A stretch of DNA of 64,000 nucleotides from the NCBI GenBank assembly GCA_949130495.1, contig OX422218.1, forward strand, positions 44,648,651 through 44,712,650. The letters run 5' to 3'. Of the stretch, positions 59,640 through 64,000 are shown piece after piece. The notes beneath the pieces were generated by a model. That model had not been told where the DNA came from and made no database searches. It was given only the letters and a program-made list of their open reading frames with translations. A program made the position numbers and the translations under genes. The stretch's first letter is position 1. Every line of letters begins with the position of its first letter. This DNA is from Sambucus nigra. Its lineage: Eukaryota; Streptophyta; Magnoliopsida; Dipsacales; Adoxaceae.

Positions 59640-60960
59640 CTAAAGCCTGAGGTGAAGGAGGAGCTAGTGAAGCTGTTAAGGAAGAGACATGGTATCTTTG
59701 CCTAGAGCCATACAGATATGCCAGGTATTAATCCTAAGATTATGTGCCATAAAATCAATGTTTTAAACGATGCGAAGCCCATTAAGTAAAGAAGAAGGAT
59801 ATATTCAAGAGAGAAGTACGAAGTCATCATAGATGAGGTTCGAAAGCTTGAAGAGGCTGAGTTTATTAAAGAAGTCATATACCCTGAGTGGCTGTCTAAT
59901 GCTGTCATGGTGGCTAAAGCTAATGGAAAATGGAGGATGTGTGTAGACTTCACCGATTTAAACAAGTCTTGCCCAAAGGAAAGTTTTCCCTTACCTCGTA
60001 TAGATCAGATGGTGGATGCCACAACAGAACATGAGCTCATGAGCTTCATGGATGCATATTCCGTGTATAATCAGATCTTTATGGAATCAACAGACTTAGA
60101 GAAGACAACCTTCATCACAGATAAGGGGACCTATTGTTATAAGGTCATGTCTTGTAAATAAGATGTTCGAGGATCAGATAGGCAGAACTATGGAAGTTTA
60201 TATGGAAGACATGCTGACGAAGAGTCTGAAGGCCGACACTCATGTAGCCGACCTTGAAAGAACTTTCAACACCATGGACAAATACAGAATGAAGCTCAAC
60301 CCGTCCAAATGTGTCTTTGGGGTAGGAGTAGGGAAGTTTTTGGGATTCATTGTCAACCAAAGGGGAATACAAGCTAACCCTCGGAAGATCAAGGCTTTGC
60401 TGGAAATGAAGACATCCAGAACCATCAAAGACGTTCAGAGGCTAACCAGACGAGTTATTGCACTTAACAGGTTCGTCTCAAGAGCCATATATAAGTGTCT
60501 TCCTTTTTTCAAAGTTCTTAAAAAAGGACTTCGAATGGAATGAGGAATGTGACAAAGATTTCAAAGAGCTCAAGCCCTACCTCAGATCAACTCTACTCCT
60601 ATCTCGACCAATTTAGGGCGAAAAAGCTGTATGTATATTTAGGTGTATCTGAGTCAGCCATCACTGCTGCAATAGTAAGATAAGAGGATGGAGTGCAGAG
60701 ACCAGTGTACTTCAATAGAAAGGCACTACAAGGGTCTGAGCACAAGTACCCTCAGATTGAAAAGTTAGCCTATGCTTTGATATATCCTTCCAGGAAAATA
60801 AATCCATACTTCTAGGCCCACTCCATGGCCGTCCTCACTGATTCCCCACTCAGACAGGTCCTCCATAAGCCTGAGAAGTCAGGAAGGCTAATGACCTGGG
60901 CAATCAAGTTGGGGGAGTATGATATTATTTATCAACCCAGGTTTATCATCAAGGGATAAG
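59640..60960 (+). pseudogene. Reverse transcriptase and first RNase H of the Tat-lineage element
   Basis: WRMCVDFTDLNKSCPKESFP and PLPRIDQMVDATTEHE are conserved RT blocks. Around 60150 about 40 bases are missing, removing the family's PFGLKNAGATYQ motif. The catalytic motif at 60199-60210 reads YMED instead of YVDD. RNase H traces (GSEHKYPQIEKLAYALI, about 60735-60785) follow with stops. Confidence 0.88.
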
Positions 60961-61169
60961 CACTTACAGATTTAGAGGCCGAGTTTACCTGGGATGAAGC
61001 TGATGTTGAGAAGAATCATGAGGCTGTAGATGAGCCACTAGAGAGAAACATCGACTGAACTTAGGACGAGGCCAAGATAAGTGATATCAAACAAAGAACA
61101 GTTGAGAACGAAGAAGAGAGATAACTTTTTAGATAGGGGACCTTAGCTGAGGGTAACTTCTCTTCGTAT

Positions 61170-61577
61170 GAAACCATATAGAACCTCTTTATTAATGGGT
61201 CGTCCTGTGAAACCGGAAGTGGAGCAGGGCTGATAGTGTAGGCACCAGATGGTATAAATATTGAATATGTGCTGAGGTTCAACTTGAAAGCTTCCAACAA
61301 TGAGTCAGAGTACGAGGCATTAATAGCAGGTCTCTCTTTGGATAAAGCCCTTAATGTCAACCATCTCCTAGTCCACAGTGACTCAAGATTAGCCATGAAC
61401 CAAATCCCGGGGGTGTATGAGGCCAAAGTTGAAAGGATGGACAGATACCTGAAGAGAGTGAGAAAGATGCTAGAAAGCTTCAAGGAAGTAAAGATTAAGA
61501 GGATACCTCGGCTAGAAAATAGCCGAGCTGATGCACTCGTGAGGTTGGTCTCAGCGATAAAAATAAACATAAGGTGA
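61170..61577 (+). pseudogene. Second (archaeal-type) RNase H of the Tat-lineage element
   Basis: INGSSCETGSGAGLIV and ASNNESEYEALIAGL followed by HSDSRLAMNQI and RIPRLENSRADAL are the blocks of the extra RNase H found in Tat/Ogre/Retand elements. Its presence after the normal RNase H is what places the element in the Tat lineage. One stop at about 61238. Confidence 0.85.
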
Positions 61578-61774
61578 ACAATGCCAGTCGAGATTCTGAT
61601 CAAACCGACAATCGAAGAGGACGAGGTTGCTAAACCTTGCTTGTATCTGAGTTTAGGGGCCTCATGGATGGACCCTCTTATCAAATACATCAGAGAGGGA
61701 CTACTACTAGAATCAAAGCTGGAAAGGGGGAAGCTAAGGTTCAGAGATGAAAAATTCTCTATTATAGGTATGTC

Positions 61775-62271
61775 TTGTATAAAAAGGGATTCCTGCTCCC
61801 TCTCCTCAAATGTGTCCACCCTTCAGAGGTTCCACACCTTTTGCATGATGTTCATGAAGGATCTTGTTCAAATCACATAGGAGGGAGGCCGTTGGCTAAG
61901 AGGTTAATCTCCCAGGGGTACTGGTGGACGACCTTGGCCAAAGATGCATCTGCGTATGTGAAGAAGTGTGATAAGTGTCAGAGGTTCTCCACCACCCCTC
62001 ATCAACGTCACCAACCTCTGGCTTCAATCATCTCCCCTTGGCCAATTGCAGTATGGGGCATTAACTTGGTAGAACCCTTGCCAAGAGCTATAAACAACTA
62101 TCGGTTCTTAATAGTGGCTATTGATTATTTCTCCAAATGGGTAGAGGCCGAGTCAATGATCACAATTACTGAGTAGAAGACTTTCCAGTTCATTTGGAAC
62201 AACATCATATGTAGGTATGGCCTTCCAAATACCCTCATCTCAGATAATGGAACCCAATTCAAGAATGTTTC
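61775..62271 (+). pseudogene. Integrase of the Tat-lineage element, truncated
   Basis: HHCC zinc domain (HEGSCSNHIGG, CDKCQRF), then the catalytic core: WGINLVEPLP, where relatives have Asp for the Asn, FLIVAIDYFSKW and ISDNGTQFKN with the second Asp kept. A TAG at 62174-62176 interrupts it, and the sequence is cut at 62271 by a new LTR before the catalytic Glu. Confidence 0.88.
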
Positions 62272-63370
62272 TGTAACACCCCGTACTTTTGTGCATTTAA
62301 TATTTAATTAATTCGGGATTTTAAATTACTGGTGTGTTGGAATTTTAATTGAATTAATTATGACAATGTATATATTTAAATATTAATCGAGGAGTAAATG
62401 GCTAATGTTTAGGGAAATTTATTTACTAAGTGAATAGTAATAATTTAATTACGTCGTTTCGGGTATTAATGACGGGGTATGCATTTATCACAGCCGGGAG
62501 TCGGTATAAGACTAAATGGGGTGTGAGATAAGGATTTTTATAAATTAATTCAGATGTCAATTCTGACTGCGCGGTTGAGTCCGGATGGGTCGAGATAGTC
62601 AGAAAAGAGTACCCGGGGGTAGTAATTGGGTCTCGGGGTATTTTTGGGCATAGCCGGGCCCACACGGAGTGAGTTGGGCCACTTTAATTAAGCCCATTAG
62701 GTGAAAAATGGGATTAAGGGTTTTTAACCTAATGGGGAGATTAGGAAAAGGGGCAGCCAAAATTATTCTAACCTAGGGTTTGAGAGGGAGATTGGGGGAA
62801 AACAATCAAAAGGCAAATTGGGAGCTTTTGGAGCCAAATTAAAGGGTTAATTTGGGGTGTTCTTCGTCAACCAAACTCTACAACAACGGAATCAGACCCT
62901 ACGAATGATTCCAGGCAAGTGGTTAACTGTTTTGATTCTTAAAGCATGATAATCAATTTATATTATAGTGATGTGGGTATGAAAATCCGTTTTTGGGTGT
63001 AAATGGGTACAAAATGGGGTTTTTATTTTTGAAATACTTGAATGAGATTCAAAGTAAGATTTAGATAGGTGATTGATATCTGAATATGTATATATGATTT
63101 GAACGAAAATTTCAGAACATAAAAGAGTAGAAATTGAATCTGGAATTTGGGATTTAAAATAGATAGTTGAATTTTATGGAGAAAGACCCATTTCGAAAAT
63201 TATGAGATAAGTAGAGAGGTTAATTATCTTAAGGTCCCTATGATGAATGGGATGTGGATTAACCATGTGTAGATGATGGGAGAGTGTAATTAGAGGTTTA
63301 AATTCTAGTTTAGAAACCTTGAGGTTCGTTAATGGTGGAAAACAGGGGGGAGGCAGAGCTGTAACGAAGG

Positions 63371-63406
63371 GGTCGATCGATCGACCGGGGGAATCGATCG
63401 ATCGAT
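63371..63406. repeat. TCGATCGA palindromes in the terminal LTR
   Basis: GGTCGATCGATCGACC (63371-63386) and ATCGATCGATCGAT (63393-63406) are perfect palindromes placed about 1.1 kb into the LTR. Confidence 0.92.
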
Positions 63407-63599
63407 GGTAGGAAATTCTGGGCAGTTCGCCCAGTTTGTATATAAGGGAAAAAATTTAATTAAATTTAACTCCCAAACATTTATTTAGTAATAAATAATG
63501 GTGAAACAAATATTCCTAGCAATTTTGGGAGAAAGTAATTGGGACTAGGATGAATTTATGTGGGGGCATTTAATGGATAAATTTGAGAGACTTTATTCC

Positions 63600-64000
63600 A
63601 AAATAGTGAGGTACGGATCAAGTGAATCGAATCCGGGTATATTGGTAAAGTGCCCCATGGTAGTGAATTAAGTTTGGAGATAAACTAAGTAATTTAGAGT
63701 CGGGGTATAGACTCGGGAAATATTTAATTTCGGGCCAAGTGAATCGAGTCCGGGTATGTTATTAATTATAAGAAAATATAATTGGGAAAATTCTAGAAAT
63801 AAAGGTGTGACACATTGTAGGCAAAGATGTGGGTATTATATTATGAGATGTAAATTGGACCAAGTGAGTGAGTCCGGGTATGTTGGTTAAGTGATATCAA
63901 GGTGTCAAATTAATTATAGAGAGAAAGTAATTAGTTTGGAGTCGGAACTTTGACTCGGAAATGTGGAGGTAAGGGCCAAGTGAGAGAGTCCGGGGATAAT
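63600..64000 (+). repeat. Tandem repeat of about 115-126 bp within the terminal LTR
   Basis: The block CCAAGTGAATCGAGTCCGGG or variants recurs at about 63606, 63732, 63857 and 63973. GAGTCGG...GACTCGG(G/A)AA inverted pairs lie between some copies. The array continues past the window end. Confidence 0.8.

Larger units (their letters stand above)
62272..64000 (+). mobile_element. LTR of another gypsy element, inserted in the Tat integrase and running off the window
   Basis: Begins TGTAACACCCCGTACTTT, the same terminal form as the chromoviral LTRs here, at an abrupt break in the integrase frame. The right end is outside the window, so target duplication and element type are not known. It contains TCGATCGA palindromes (63371-63406) and a tandem repeat at its end. 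Confidence 0.8.

Noticed and set aside
61061..61819. Open frame of 252 codons on the minus strand
   Set aside because: Antisense to the second RNase H and integrase of the Tat element, which match known domains; the antisense product resembles nothing.

Overview
The window is nuclear DNA of a flowering plant, probably a eudicot. It is AT-rich with intron-bearing genes and long stacks of LTR retrotransposons, a CACTA transposon, a tRNA-derived SINE and microsatellites. I do not name a species. Only one gene looks intact: a three-exon two-pore potassium channel of the TPK/KCO family at 38043-44585 on the + strand. Nearly everything else is mobile DNA or its remains.

Layout. 1-4029 is a tandem array LTR-internal-LTR-internal-LTR of a non-coding retroelement with 1265-bp LTRs and a 234-bp internal domain. 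4030-7442 holds a decayed minus-strand gene fragment and AT-rich DNA. 7443-34525 is one very large nested insertion flanked by the target duplication ATTTA. Its outer shell is a minus-strand Ty3/gypsy chromovirus, with 2.9-kb LTRs, gag-pol and a C-terminal chromodomain. A 6.7-kb CACTA transposon (11592-18308, target duplication TCT) sits in its integrase gene. A non-coding LARD-like LTR element (23188-32841, target duplication GGTAC) sits in its right-hand LTR. 34526-37900 is AT-rich intergenic DNA with repeats. 38043-44585 is the TPK gene, whose introns carry hairpins and tandem repeats. A SINE lies just downstream (44886-45092). A 200-N assembly gap is at 46473-46672. 50010-51966 is a broken, intron-containing gene resembling the plant 'putative gypsy-type transposon' (Transposase_28) family. 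It is followed by a decayed chromovirus (about 51955-55320), a copia gag remnant (about 55330-55945) and a Tat-lineage gypsy element with two RNase H regions (about 55960-62271). That last element is cut by yet another LTR starting at 62272 and running off the window.

The most notable content is inside the CACTA element. No transposase is visible. Instead its minus strand carries a series of exon-like blocks with AG/GT borders, all in one orientation. They match parts of at least three unrelated host genes: an RLT-type homeobox-DDT chromatin protein, a remorin, and condensin subunit CAP-G. This is the signature of a gene-fragment-capturing 'Pack-CACTA'.

Other points of interest: clusters of perfect TCGA-centred palindromes at comparable places in three different LTR families; a chromoviral gag-pol frame broken by twelve stop codons (eight of them TAG) but no frameshift over 3.4 kb; the tandem long-LTR/minimal-internal element; and a near-perfect 108-bp-arm hairpin in TPK intron 2. 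All identifications rest on reading translations by eye; no database search was possible.
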